The notes under the pieces are model-generated. The model did not search any database. It had not been told where the DNA came from and saw only the letters and a list, made by a program, of their open reading frames with translations. This document shows positions 45,365 to 54,182 of a stretch of 64,000 nt of DNA, one piece after another. Every line of letters starts with the position of its first letter. The stretch's first letter is position 1. A program made the translations under genes and the position numbers. Source of the stretch: Nonlabens sp. Hel1_33_55 (GTDB taxonomy: Bacteria; Bacteroidota; Bacteroidia; Flavobacteriales; Flavobacteriaceae); the NCBI RefSeq assembly GCF_900101765.1, contig NZ_LT627735.1, positions 2,883,501-2,947,500 of the forward strand, read 5' to 3'.

Positions 45365-48300
45365 TTTGCGCTTTTATGATCTCCATCAAGTTCAAAGTAG
45401 TATCGATATCGTTCACCACTCTACCTACTGCGAGCATTAACTTCTTTTCCTTAATACCGCCATCTCGCCATCCGTCTAGTTTGTTTTCTATGATGGTGGT
45501 GTGCACTGCTATTGCTAAATGTTCATTGCTCTCTAAGTTATCATAAAGCGCTTGTTTCGCTCTGGAATTGATATGAGACGGGTAGGTAGCCCCACTTGAT
45601 GGAGTTGCTACACGTTCTGCGAGTTGTTTGATTTTTTCTAAGTATTCCGCATAAGAAATGGTTTCTTCTTTTCTCAGCTTGATAAGTTCGTCAAGAAGTG
45701 CAGACATTTTTTCATAGTACTTAGGGTTAGCCTTCGCTTCTTCTACGATGGCTTTTCTTACATTGTTCTCTATGGTTTCCGCAACGGCTTCTCTACTTTT
45801 TTTGGTTTCATAGTTCTCTCCTGGTTCTGAAACATGAACTATTAATTCTACTAGTGATTTGTTTTCAAAGTCAGAAATCTTTTTACTGGATCTTGCATCA
45901 AGGTACAAATCCATTAATTGACGCATACCTGGTTCAAATCGCTTTAAGTCTATATAATCGCCACTGGCTCGTTTGATAGTTTCGCGCAAGTCTGAGTAAT
46001 ACAACACCTCTTCCTTAATGTCTCGTGCTTTTTTGTCGCTATACCCTAATTTATGTATTTCATTGGCTACGTTTGCGTAAGCTCTTATGAGACTAACTAC
46101 TGCTTTATACAAGCCAACCCGCTTCTCTTCAGTCGCTTTGATGTCTGCTGGATTTTCTGTGTTTCCACAAAAGAATTTGATAATCGTAGGCTCATCCTTA
46201 GGGTGTACCGGCTCGCACATGGCTCGTAAAACTTCTAAGGCCGTTTCCAGACGTTCTCTACTTTCTGTAAATCTATCTTTCAACAATCCTTTTACATCAT
46301 CTTCATCATAATCATCAAAGGCTTCTGAGGTATAATCACCTATGGACTTTTGAAGACTTTTAAATAAATCTTTATAATCTACGATGTACCCGTAATCTTT
46401 ATCCTCGGTATCGATGCGATTCACACGGCATATGGCTTGAAATAAACCATGGTCCTGCATTTTCTTGTCAATGTATAGGTAAGTTGCTGATGGCGCGTCA
46501 AATCCTGTTAAAAGCTTGTCCACAACAATGAGCAACTTCATTTTTGCAGGCTCACTTATGAATTGCGCTTTCGCGAAAGCTTCAAAATCTTCAGTAGATT
46601 GGCCTTTAAGCATTCTAGTATATACATCATACTTCAAAAGCTTATCTGTAGGGCTGTCCTCACCTGTTTCTTCTCCTTTGATATCGCCGTGATGTGGCTG
46701 ATACGATGTGATTATAGCACAACTGGTAAATCCTGCACTTTGAAACAATTCGTAATATTTACAGGCTTGATATACCGAACCCGAGACCAGCATGGCATTT
46801 CCTTCGCCTGTATATAATCTAGGTTTGGTATCAAAATCGTGAATAATATCATTTACGATTTTAGCCAATCGAGACTTTGACCCTAGCACCTTTTGCATGG
46901 TGCCCCACTTTTGTTTTAATTGAATTTTGGCGACGTCAGTCAATCCTCTTGTTTTAACATCAAACCATTCATCAATCTTATCTTGATCTGTAATGAACTG
47001 TTCTACATCTCGTGCCTCATATAATAAATCGAGTACGACGCCATCTTCAACAGCTTCATCAAATTTGTAGGGATCGCCGATGTACGGTCCAAATACCTCT
47101 ATACTTTTCTGCTTGTCTTTTTTAAGCAATGGAGTTCCTGTAAAACCTATGAATAAGGAGTCTGGCAAGATCATCTTCATCGCCTCATGTAATTTACCAG
47201 ATTGCGTACGGTGACACTCATCTACAAATACATACACATCGCCTTTAGCTTCAAAATCCGTAGGTAGGCTGGCTTTTAATTCTTCAATGTAAGAGTCGTA
47301 GTCACCTTCATCAGACTTTCTGCCAAATTTGTGAACTAGACTGCATACCAGCATTTCCGTTTTATGATTGAGCACATGGATAAGATCTCTACCACTCTTT
47401 GTTCTGTAAATGGTCTCGTCTACGCCCGTAAAAAGCTTTTCTATTTGATCATCTAATTCTTCTCTGTCTGTAATGATCAAAACACGGCTGTCTTTTACAT
47501 TCTCGCGTATCCATTTAGTAAGCCAGACCATTGTAAGACTCTTACCAGAGCCTTGGGTGTGCCATAGAATACCACCTGTCTTTGTCTTTATGTGGGTTTG
47601 TGCTGCTGTAATACCAAAGAATTGATTAGGACGACATAGCTTTTTGGTGCCTTTGTCAAAGACGATAAAATCGTGAATTAACTCGAGCAATCTAGTTTTT
47701 TCATAGAGCTGACTTATTTGCTTATCTATCAGATAATCGTATTCCTTTTTACTTTCTTCTTTCCATTTAAGGTAGTATTTCTCAGAAGTCTCAATTGTAC
47801 CATATCGAAGTCCTTGGGTATCATTACCTGCCATTACTAATTGCATGGTGGTAAAATACTTTTGAATAAACTCTGATTTCTGGTTATCTAGATTTTGACG
47901 GATACCTTCTGACACGCCTACTTTACTTCGTTTTAACTCGATAACACCTACCGCAATACCATTTACAAACAAAACGACATCTGGTCTTTTGATATGCTTT
48001 CCTTTTACGGTAACTTCTTCTGCAACGGCAAAGTCATTAGATGTTGGGTTTTTCCAGTCGATGAGCCAGACGGTTTCTTTAGGTTGGCCTAATTCTTCTC
48101 GAACCGTTATACCGTAACGTAATAATTTATAGACTTCTTTATTGGCGTCGTATAAACCGCTTGATAAGTTGGCAGCAGTTTTAACCAACTTATCTACTGC
48201 CTTTTGCGCCAGTGTTCTAGAATACTTACCATTTTTAATGAGGTAATCAAACAGCAATTGTTCTTCTATAGGCTGGTTGCGTTCTTGTTCCTCCCAATTG

Positions 48301-48386
48301 CCCAAATAGGTATACTGCAGCTCATTTTGAAACAGCTGAATGATTCTGTTTTGAGAGTCGCGTTCTGATTTGCCTATGTGGTTCAT
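45354..48386 (-). CDS. hsdR: Type I restriction endonuclease subunit HsdR
   Basis: HsdR is the DNA-translocating and cleaving subunit. The 1010-residue protein has an N-terminal PD-(D/E)xK nuclease (RPDVVLFVNGIAVGVIELKRSK, about residues 130-152), then SF2 helicase motifs: TQGSGKS (Walker A, about 275-281), FVDECHRTQSG (DEAD-box, about 387), IGFTGTPLL (motif III) and CRVNRIDTEDKDYGYIVDY (motif VI region). The C-terminal helical domain for assembly is present. All parts look intact. A one-mismatch palindrome at 46566 encodes EAFAKAQ. Upstream lies the DUF262 gene with a gap of only 4 bp. Confidence 0.94.
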   Translation of the reverse strand: MNHIGKSERDSQNRIIQLFQNELQYTYLGNWEEQERNQPIEEQLLFDYLIKNGKYSRTLAQKAVDKLVKTAANLSSGLYDANKEVYKLLRYGITVREELGQPKETVWLIDWKNPTSNDFAVAEEVTVKGKHIKRPDVVLFVNGIAVGVIELKRSKVGVSEGIRQNLDNQKSEFIQKYFTTMQLVMAGNDTQGLRYGTIETSEKYYLKWKEESKKEYDYLIDKQISQLYEKTRLLELIHDFIVFDKGTKKLCRPNQFFGITAAQTHIKTKTGGILWHTQGSGKSLTMVWLTKWIRENVKDSRVLIITDREELDDQIEKLFTGVDETIYRTKSGRDLIHVLNHKTEMLVCSLVHKFGRKSDEGDYDSYIEELKASLPTDFEAKGDVYVFVDECHRTQSGKLHEAMKMILPDSLFIGFTGTPLLKKDKQKSIEVFGPYIGDPYKFDEAVEDGVVLDLLYEARDVEQFITDQDKIDEWFDVKTRGLTDVAKIQLKQKWGTMQKVLGSKSRLAKIVNDIIHDFDTKPRLYTGEGNAMLVSGSVYQACKYYELFQSAGFTSCAIITSYQPHHGDIKGEETGEDSPTDKLLKYDVYTRMLKGQSTEDFEAFAKAQFISEPAKMKLLIVVDKLLTGFDAPSATYLYIDKKMQDHGLFQAICRVNRIDTEDKDYGYIVDYKDLFKSLQKSIGDYTSEAFDDYDEDDVKGLLKDRFTESRERLETALEVLRAMCEPVHPKDEPTIIKFFCGNTENPADIKATEEKRVGLYKAVVSLIRAYANVANEIHKLGYSDKKARDIKEEVLYYSDLRETIKRASGDYIDLKRFEPGMRQLMDLYLDARSSKKISDFENKSLVELIVHVSEPGENYETKKSREAVAETIENNVRKAIVEEAKANPKYYEKMSALLDELIKLRKEETISYAEYLEKIKQLAERVATPSSGATYPSHINSRAKQALYDNLESNEHLAIAVHTTIIENKLDGWRDGGIKEKKLMLAVGRVVNDIDTTLNLMEIIKAQNEY

Positions 48387-48390
48387 ATAT

Positions 48391-50499
48391 CTAATTTTCT
48401 ATGGCCCAATCTTTTATTTTCTCAAATGGGTCTCGTATTTTACCAGACACCACTGTCTCAATATTTAAAGTATTGTTTTTGTTAATGCCTAAATTATATC
48501 GAAATTGATGATTATAAACTTGAAAAATAGGATTCACATTTGAAAAGTATTCGCACTCACTTATACCTTCTTTAAAATAAGATTTGAAACCAGTCTCTTT
48601 TTTTAGCCAACCAAAATTATAATTATCATTCTTAAAGAATGATTTATAACTTTCATTATATACGTTTCTATGTATTATATAATAGAGATAAAGCTGTTCA
48701 TTTACTTGCCTTATAGTTGAAAAGTCTTCGTTTTTTTCTGTTAGCATTTTGACAAAATTGACTTGATTGGCTACTATATACTTATCTAGACTAATATTTG
48801 ATTCTGTAAAATGTTTTGCAAACAAAAGAACTGATGGAAAATCTTCATAATATTCTTCAAACAACAATCTTGAATAATTAGTTTGATAGTATAAATCAGT
48901 AATCAATAAATCTCCCCATATCTTTTTAAAATTATCTTTTGAAATTACTTTATAACCTTCAAAAATCTGTTCAAGGAAATTTATAGATTCGTCGTTATAG
49001 GTTATCAAATCTAAGTTTAGTCTTTCAAAATCATCCTCATTATTCGTGAATGGCGTTTTGAGAATGTTGGTTATATTCCCTTTGAAATTTTTATTGTCCT
49101 CAAGTTTAAAAATTAACGCTTTAAAATTGGGATGTGTCAATATTTGTGCTGCTTTAAAAACCTCTTCTTTCCTTTGATCAACATCAAAACCAATCAACCT
49201 AACTTGTTCGCTAGATGATGATAGTACTACATATACATTCTCATTAGAAATTAAGCTTTCCAGAGATTCGATTAATCTTGGCCACTCTCTTCTTGAGTTA
49301 TCATTTGTATTTGAAATCAAATTTCGAACTACGCGTATAAAGTCATTCAGGTGCTCACTAGGTTGATCTAAATAACTAAATTGAATAGACATAAATAAAA
49401 CAAAAAGTTCTGTTATATCTAACCTACTTCCTTTTAAAAGTTTTCCCAGAACATCTTTTTGTGATTCTGAATTCCAAATTATAGGAGAATCAAAACTTTT
49501 AAGATTATTGATATAGTCTAGAGCAAAAATCAAAGTTTTTAGATTTTCTTCAACAGAGTAAACTTCTTTAAGAACTTTAAAATCTAAGAAATCATCTTCA
49601 TAGGATTTTGCTCTAAATTCAGCACTTTTGAAATACAACATCTCTGTTATAAAGTTAAGGTAAATCATAAATGGTTCGTCTATAACAAATGCGTTACTTT
49701 GCCTATAATCCCACAGGTTTTCTACCCAATTATATTCTATTTTATTTTTAAAGTCTTCAAGTAATTGAGAATTATATCTTATTATCTTAAAAAACTCAGA
49801 CTTAAAATTCTCAAAATCAGTAAGCTTTTTCCCCCTAGCATTCATCCTTATGTAAAGGTTTTCAGTTAAACCAAACTCATCAAGATCTGTAAAATAAAAC
49901 GTAATAAGATTATTTTCCGCTTGTAACAGCTTATCTAAAAGCACGTTTTCTTTATGCAGGAACTCTGAATTTGTTGAAAAAGTTTCAAGCATATTGAGCA
50001 TACCCTCAATAGTGGGATCGTTTTTCCACTCTGCATTAAACCATTGAGAATCTTCAATTTCTCTCTTTATATTAGCTAAATTATCTATATGATCAAATTC
50101 TAATAATCTTTTACAAAAATCGTGTGCCGAAGGTCTCGTTTCATAAGTGAATTTTTTTAGAACACTTTTAACTTCTGATAAGCGAGTTTCCTTAACTGCT
50201 ACAAAATAATGTAAGAGAAAAAGAGTTGTTAGGCGTTGCTGCCCGTCTAGAGGTATAAAGTTCTTATTTTTATTATCGCCATTGCTTTCTGAAAGAATAG
50301 AACCATACACAAAGTCTAATTCTACAGGATTGTTTGAAATTAAGGCATCTATAAGGTATCCATTCACAAATTTTTCTCGGAGTTTTTTTACTTCAGCAGT
50401 ATTGCGACCTTGCGCATAATCTCTTTGAATAATTGGAATTTCAATCTTATTATAGTTATTGCAAAGCTCCCAAAATGTATACTTTTTATTATTATTCAT
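48391..50499 (-). CDS. DUF262 (GmrS-like) protein
   Basis: The 702-residue protein has an N-terminal DUF262 domain: IPIIQRDYAQGR (residues 21-32) and FIPLDGQQRLTTLFLLHYF, with D85 of the DGQQR motif. Related ParB/Srx-like domains bind and hydrolyse NTPs in GmrSD-type restriction of modified DNA. The rest is AT-rich, helical and without a visible HNH (DUF1524) motif, unlike its neighbour. It overlaps the upstream DUF262/DUF1524 gene by 8 bp, so the two probably form a pair, perhaps a complex. It is embedded between hsdS and hsdR. Confidence 0.85.
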   Translation of the reverse strand: MNNNKKYTFWELCNNYNKIEIPIIQRDYAQGRNTAEVKKLREKFVNGYLIDALISNNPVELDFVYGSILSESNGDNKNKNFIPLDGQQRLTTLFLLHYFVAVKETRLSEVKSVLKKFTYETRPSAHDFCKRLLEFDHIDNLANIKREIEDSQWFNAEWKNDPTIEGMLNMLETFSTNSEFLHKENVLLDKLLQAENNLITFYFTDLDEFGLTENLYIRMNARGKKLTDFENFKSEFFKIIRYNSQLLEDFKNKIEYNWVENLWDYRQSNAFVIDEPFMIYLNFITEMLYFKSAEFRAKSYEDDFLDFKVLKEVYSVEENLKTLIFALDYINNLKSFDSPIIWNSESQKDVLGKLLKGSRLDITELFVLFMSIQFSYLDQPSEHLNDFIRVVRNLISNTNDNSRREWPRLIESLESLISNENVYVVLSSSSEQVRLIGFDVDQRKEEVFKAAQILTHPNFKALIFKLEDNKNFKGNITNILKTPFTNNEDDFERLNLDLITYNDESINFLEQIFEGYKVISKDNFKKIWGDLLITDLYYQTNYSRLLFEEYYEDFPSVLLFAKHFTESNISLDKYIVANQVNFVKMLTEKNEDFSTIRQVNEQLYLYYIIHRNVYNESYKSFFKNDNYNFGWLKKETGFKSYFKEGISECEYFSNVNPIFQVYNHQFRYNLGINKNNTLNIETVVSGKIRDPFEKIKDWAIEN

Positions 50500-52306
50500 T
50501 CTCTGTGAGTGTTAGGTATGGTCTTAAATTTTCAACGATATTTTTGTAATATTCCTCTTTATCTACTTTACTCCAGTAATACGGCTGTAAATCTGACTTT
50601 GTATAATACTTTAAGAAAACATTTCTAGTAGCAAGTGGTATATATTCACCTTCCTTTTCTAATGATAAAATTTTATTTCGCTTAACAGGGAATATGGCAT
50701 TATTAAGTGCAGAATTATGCTTCTTAGATAAAAGTGTAAGGTTATCTAAAATGTGAATGGATTCGGAATCAAACAGTCTAATGATGCTATTCTTGAACTG
50801 ATTAAACTCCTCTTCATCAATGCTTTCTTGCTTGAGGAGCTCCATAATACGTTTTTTATATTCATCATAATTAGCATCAGTTTCATCTTCAATATCGACA
50901 GTATCTTCATTCCTATCTATTGTTTTAATATCCTTTATTGCCTCTAAAGTATCTTCTAACCATTGTCTAATGGCCTTAGAATTTTTAATCTCCTTAGATT
51001 GCTGCGCGTGGATGTGTTCAATACTCCACCCTCCTTCTTTTTCTATTTTCTTATAATAGTTAAATGGAAATTTGTTTTTCTGTATAGATGTAGCTCTTAA
51101 AGCGCTTATTATATTATGTAATAAGAAAATTCTTTTTATATCATTATTACCTTTACCATATGTAAGCTCGTCTAGCCTAACGTCTGAAAGCTTAATTTTT
51201 ACCTCCTCTTTGGCCCATTTTCGAAAATCCGATTTCTGGCATTTTGAATTATCGATTATGTTTCTTAATGTATTAACTGAATTACCCTCAGAAGCCAAAA
51301 TAAAACCTAGATGGTGGTAAAGTTCATCATCTTGATACCAGTGTTTAAGTTTGCCAAAATATTCTTTGGTAAGATCCCATAATTCTTCGGCATTCCTTTT
51401 TTCTTGTTCTGGGGTATCAGCCTTTATTTTCTTCTCAAACCATAAATATGTCGAGTATTTTTTAGCATTGTCTTTAGCTATGATTTTAAAAATAAATTCA
51501 ATAGCAGAAGATGTATCTAATAATGATTCATTATTAAGAAAATACCAGAATTCCTCTTGTCTCAGTTCTGACTCTATCCGGTGCCATTCGCTTGAAATTT
51601 CGGCCTGTCGCATAATAGCTTCCCTATCACTGAAACCGTATTTAATTCTAGAAAGTAATAATGCTCTTATAAGTTCCGCATTTGTTAACGGGATTTTTCC
51701 AATATTCAATCGATTAAAAATATCTATCTTCTTTCTTTCAACAACATTGTCGTCATTGATAGATTTAAGTTCTTCTATTTGATACCAAATAAGTTCAATC
51801 TTTTTAGTAAGAGTTGAATTAAAATCATCTATGTATCCAACATCGTTCTTTGTTTTATCTTCAAACCAAGCTTTTATAATTCTATAAGCTTGGCTCATAA
51901 AATGAAAATCCGGCTCATTATCATTGTAAGATTCAGGAGATAATTCTGTTAAAAAACTGGTGCTCTTTTGTCTTTTTTCAAAAGTTATTAAGTATCGTGG
52001 CCGGTTGAGGTAATTAAATATGATGTTTAGAGTTATCAGACGCTGTTGACCATCAATTACTTCCCATGCATTTTGGTCTTCAATATCTTTTGTAGGTACA
52101 ACCACAATTGGTTGTAAACAGTATTTTTTCTCATCAGAATTCATAAAATTATGAACGTCCTCTAGAAGCGCTGAAACATGTTCTTCACCCCACCTATACC
52201 CACGCTGATAATATGGGATTATATAATGCTCAAACCTGGGGCTTCTGTCTGGTGTGTTTTCGTTTAAAATAACCCTACCTACTGCTTCCTGTTTAATTAT
52301 ATTCAT
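50492..52306 (-). CDS. DUF262-DUF1524 (GmrSD-like) nuclease protein
   Basis: The start is placed at ATG 52306 (MNIIKQEAVGRVILNEN), because the open frame upstream is a relic of hsdS. Residues 28-38 (YIIPYYQRGYRW) and VIDGQQRLITL (D85) define the DUF262 domain. The C-terminal DUF1524 nuclease domain shows WSIEHIHAQQ (His-x-His, about residue 426) and NLTLLSKKHNSALNNAIF with Asn residues (about 520-535) of the HNH-like site. Together this is the layout of a single-chain GmrSD type IV restriction enzyme that attacks modified DNA. Its 604-residue length fits that family. Confidence 0.87.
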   Translation of the reverse strand: MNIIKQEAVGRVILNENTPDRSPRFEHYIIPYYQRGYRWGEEHVSALLEDVHNFMNSDEKKYCLQPIVVVPTKDIEDQNAWEVIDGQQRLITLNIIFNYLNRPRYLITFEKRQKSTSFLTELSPESYNDNEPDFHFMSQAYRIIKAWFEDKTKNDVGYIDDFNSTLTKKIELIWYQIEELKSINDDNVVERKKIDIFNRLNIGKIPLTNAELIRALLLSRIKYGFSDREAIMRQAEISSEWHRIESELRQEEFWYFLNNESLLDTSSAIEFIFKIIAKDNAKKYSTYLWFEKKIKADTPEQEKRNAEELWDLTKEYFGKLKHWYQDDELYHHLGFILASEGNSVNTLRNIIDNSKCQKSDFRKWAKEEVKIKLSDVRLDELTYGKGNNDIKRIFLLHNIISALRATSIQKNKFPFNYYKKIEKEGGWSIEHIHAQQSKEIKNSKAIRQWLEDTLEAIKDIKTIDRNEDTVDIEDETDANYDEYKKRIMELLKQESIDEEEFNQFKNSIIRLFDSESIHILDNLTLLSKKHNSALNNAIFPVKRNKILSLEKEGEYIPLATRNVFLKYYTKSDLQPYYWSKVDKEEYYKNIVENLRPYLTLTENE

Positions 52307-52327
52307 TCTATCAATTATTATTAAAAT

Positions 52328-52420
52328 CAACCTCGTTTTACCCGTTAATAACTCTTGTGTCACCTATTGTTTAATGCGCTCGTATGTTTCTTTTCTGGTT
52401 TCTATTAAGCTTATCACTTC
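52328..52420 (-). pseudogene. Relic of a second hsdS 3' end
   Basis: Read on the minus strand, this stretch gives EVISLIETRKETYERIKQ, a stop, then VTQELLTGKTRLI. It aligns without gaps to the intact HsdS end (EIEDLSTKKEKYAQLKQGM then MQELLTGKTRLV). The stop codon interrupts the frame. It lies between the small membrane-protein gene and the DUF262 gene, so an hsdS copy or fragment has been duplicated or split here. The relic overlaps the last bases of the upstream gene. Confidence 0.88.
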
Positions 52421-52917
52421 TTATACTTTTTAAAAAATTGCTCGCCCTTTTTCAAATAAAAAGACTGATACCCAAAGTTGTCGCACTCTTCTTTCCAAGC
52501 TTCTCTTATAATGCGGTGATTATCATACCAGGAGTTCATACCGACTTCCCAAGATTTCCATAAGTTCTTATCTATTCGTCCCTTATTAAGCCAGTAGTAT
52601 TCCTCAGCACATAGGTTGAAATAGTCATTAAGCTTATTTCTTAGAAAAAGATATTTATTAGGTTTTTTGGCCATTAAATGCTCTAATGATTCATATCTGG
52701 TAATTTTTTCTAAATAGCCATTTAGAATATCATACCGTTTATTGAATTCAGAGAACAATTCTTTTTGAAGCTGATGACTCGCAATTTCTGATTGATTTTT
52801 ATTGAAAGTTTTAGTGGAAAACCAAACTGCAAAGCCCAATCCAGCTGTCACGAGAATGCCTAATACGTTAGTCCAAAACTCCCAATTTTCATAAAAATAT
52901 GTGATTTTTTCTGCCAT
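52414..52917 (-). CDS. Small membrane-anchored protein in hsd operon
   Basis: This 167-residue protein starts at ATG 52917, overlapping the hsdS stop (TGATG). It has one N-terminal membrane helix (WTNVLGILVTAGLGFAVWFS) followed by a soluble, helical, charged and aromatic domain (KRYDILNGYLEKITRYESLEHLM, LNDYFNLCAEEYYWLNKGRIDKNLWKSWEVG). No family is recognised. Short proteins with a membrane anchor plus a helical domain occur near many phage defence genes, but a defence role here is only context-based. It is located between hsdS and the hsdS relic, so it arrived by insertion or was left after recombination. Confidence 0.72.
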   Translation of the reverse strand: MAEKITYFYENWEFWTNVLGILVTAGLGFAVWFSTKTFNKNQSEIASHQLQKELFSEFNKRYDILNGYLEKITRYESLEHLMAKKPNKYLFLRNKLNDYFNLCAEEYYWLNKGRIDKNLWKSWEVGMNSWYDNHRIIREAWKEECDNFGYQSFYLKKGEQFFKKYKK

Positions 52918-54182
52918 CACACCAACCGCGTTTTACCAGTAAGTAACTCTTGCATCATCCCTTGTTTGAGTTGTGCGTATTTTTCTTTTTTAGTGCTTAG
53001 ATCTTCGATTTCTTTATCCATATCAACGAGTACAGTTGCGATTGCATTTTGCTCTTCAATTGAAGGTAAAATGAATGTTCCATTCTTAATATCGGTAGTG
53101 CCTATGTTAGCTTGAACTCCTAATGAAGCTATTGATTTACAATATGTTCTCCAACGTCTCATATTGGATAAGTGTTTTAAGACTGTTGAGTTGACTTTGT
53201 CCTTATTTATTATCAAATGGCCTACGCGTTGATTCAGTAGTAATGGCCCATTTTCTTCGATAATTGTCATTCTGCCGATAAGGTTTTTATTAGGAGTTAC
53301 ATCAGTCATAGACATTATTAAGTCACCTTTAGTCAAAACAAAATCATTTAAAAATTTCAAGTCTGAGGCAGACCAATAATTCACTTTGTTACTATTAAAT
53401 TGAAACTGACCCTGCAAGCCTATTTGAGCCATTGTAACTATTGGGACACCATTATCCTCATAACCTTTTGCAGAAAAAGAGTATCCATTTTGGTATTTCG
53501 ATAACAAATCATCCAAAGGTGTCTCCACCCATTCCCCATCAAAACCATCCAAACGTTTCCCACCTTTGTGTGGTGGCGTTAACAACTGTTGCATGGCGCC
53601 TTGTTTGATGGCTTTCTTTTTAACGATGAGTGCGTCTAGGTTGCTTATCAAATCATCTACATCACTTAATGCAGTGGCGATTGCTTTTTGTTCTTCTAGG
53701 GTTGGTGGTAGTGGGATTTTGATTGATTTGACGATACTACCACTTAAATTTGGCTGCCCGCCTTGGCAATAAGTTAGTATAATATATTCCTTTCTGAGTG
53801 AGAAAAAGTTATATAAATACTCAGCAAGTATCATATCAGATTCAAAAGCCAAAACAGCTTGATTTATTGCACCACTTATTCTAGTGATCGCAGAAACGCC
53901 TGCGGTTGCACCATACATAGCTAACAAAAAAGTATTCTGAGGGACAATCTTAGCTGAGCTAGAATTAAGGCCTAATTCACTTATAAAACCTTTAGTCTCA
54001 TATATTTTTTTCTTGTTTAATTCGCTAGAACTAATCCAAGGAATATCTCCATCATAATTCGCCTTATTTGAAGTTGGTGGTGTTCCGCCTGAATAAGTAT
54101 TACATTTTTGTCCTAAATTGAAAACATCCCAATCTTCTGGAATCAAACCAACTTCTGTTTGCTTGTAGTCTTGCTTTGTCAT
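52917..54182 (-). CDS. hsdS: Type I restriction specificity subunit HsdS
   Basis: The 421-residue protein has two target-recognition domains: residues about 10-155 (LIPEDWDVFNLGQKCNTYSGGTPP, IPWISSSEL, LAMYGATAG) and about 205-370 (EWVETPLDDLLSKYQNGYSF, PIVTMAQIG). These are separated by conserved helices (LPPTLEEQKAIATALSDVDDLISNLD) and closed by LPSIEEQNAIATVLVDMDKEIEDL. The DNA target cannot be predicted. The ATG at 54182 overlaps the hsdM stop (TAATG); a start 9 bp upstream is also possible. Confidence 0.93.
   Translation of the reverse strand: MTKQDYKQTEVGLIPEDWDVFNLGQKCNTYSGGTPPTSNKANYDGDIPWISSSELNKKKIYETKGFISELGLNSSSAKIVPQNTFLLAMYGATAGVSAITRISGAINQAVLAFESDMILAEYLYNFFSLRKEYIILTYCQGGQPNLSGSIVKSIKIPLPPTLEEQKAIATALSDVDDLISNLDALIVKKKAIKQGAMQQLLTPPHKGGKRLDGFDGEWVETPLDDLLSKYQNGYSFSAKGYEDNGVPIVTMAQIGLQGQFQFNSNKVNYWSASDLKFLNDFVLTKGDLIMSMTDVTPNKNLIGRMTIIEENGPLLLNQRVGHLIINKDKVNSTVLKHLSNMRRWRTYCKSIASLGVQANIGTTDIKNGTFILPSIEEQNAIATVLVDMDKEIEDLSTKKEKYAQLKQGMMQELLTGKTRLV

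Noticed and set aside
52307..52363. N-terminal extension MTQELLTGKTRLI of the DUF262 protein
   Set aside because: It is relic hsdS coding sequence, and DUF262 proteins start close to ATG 52306.
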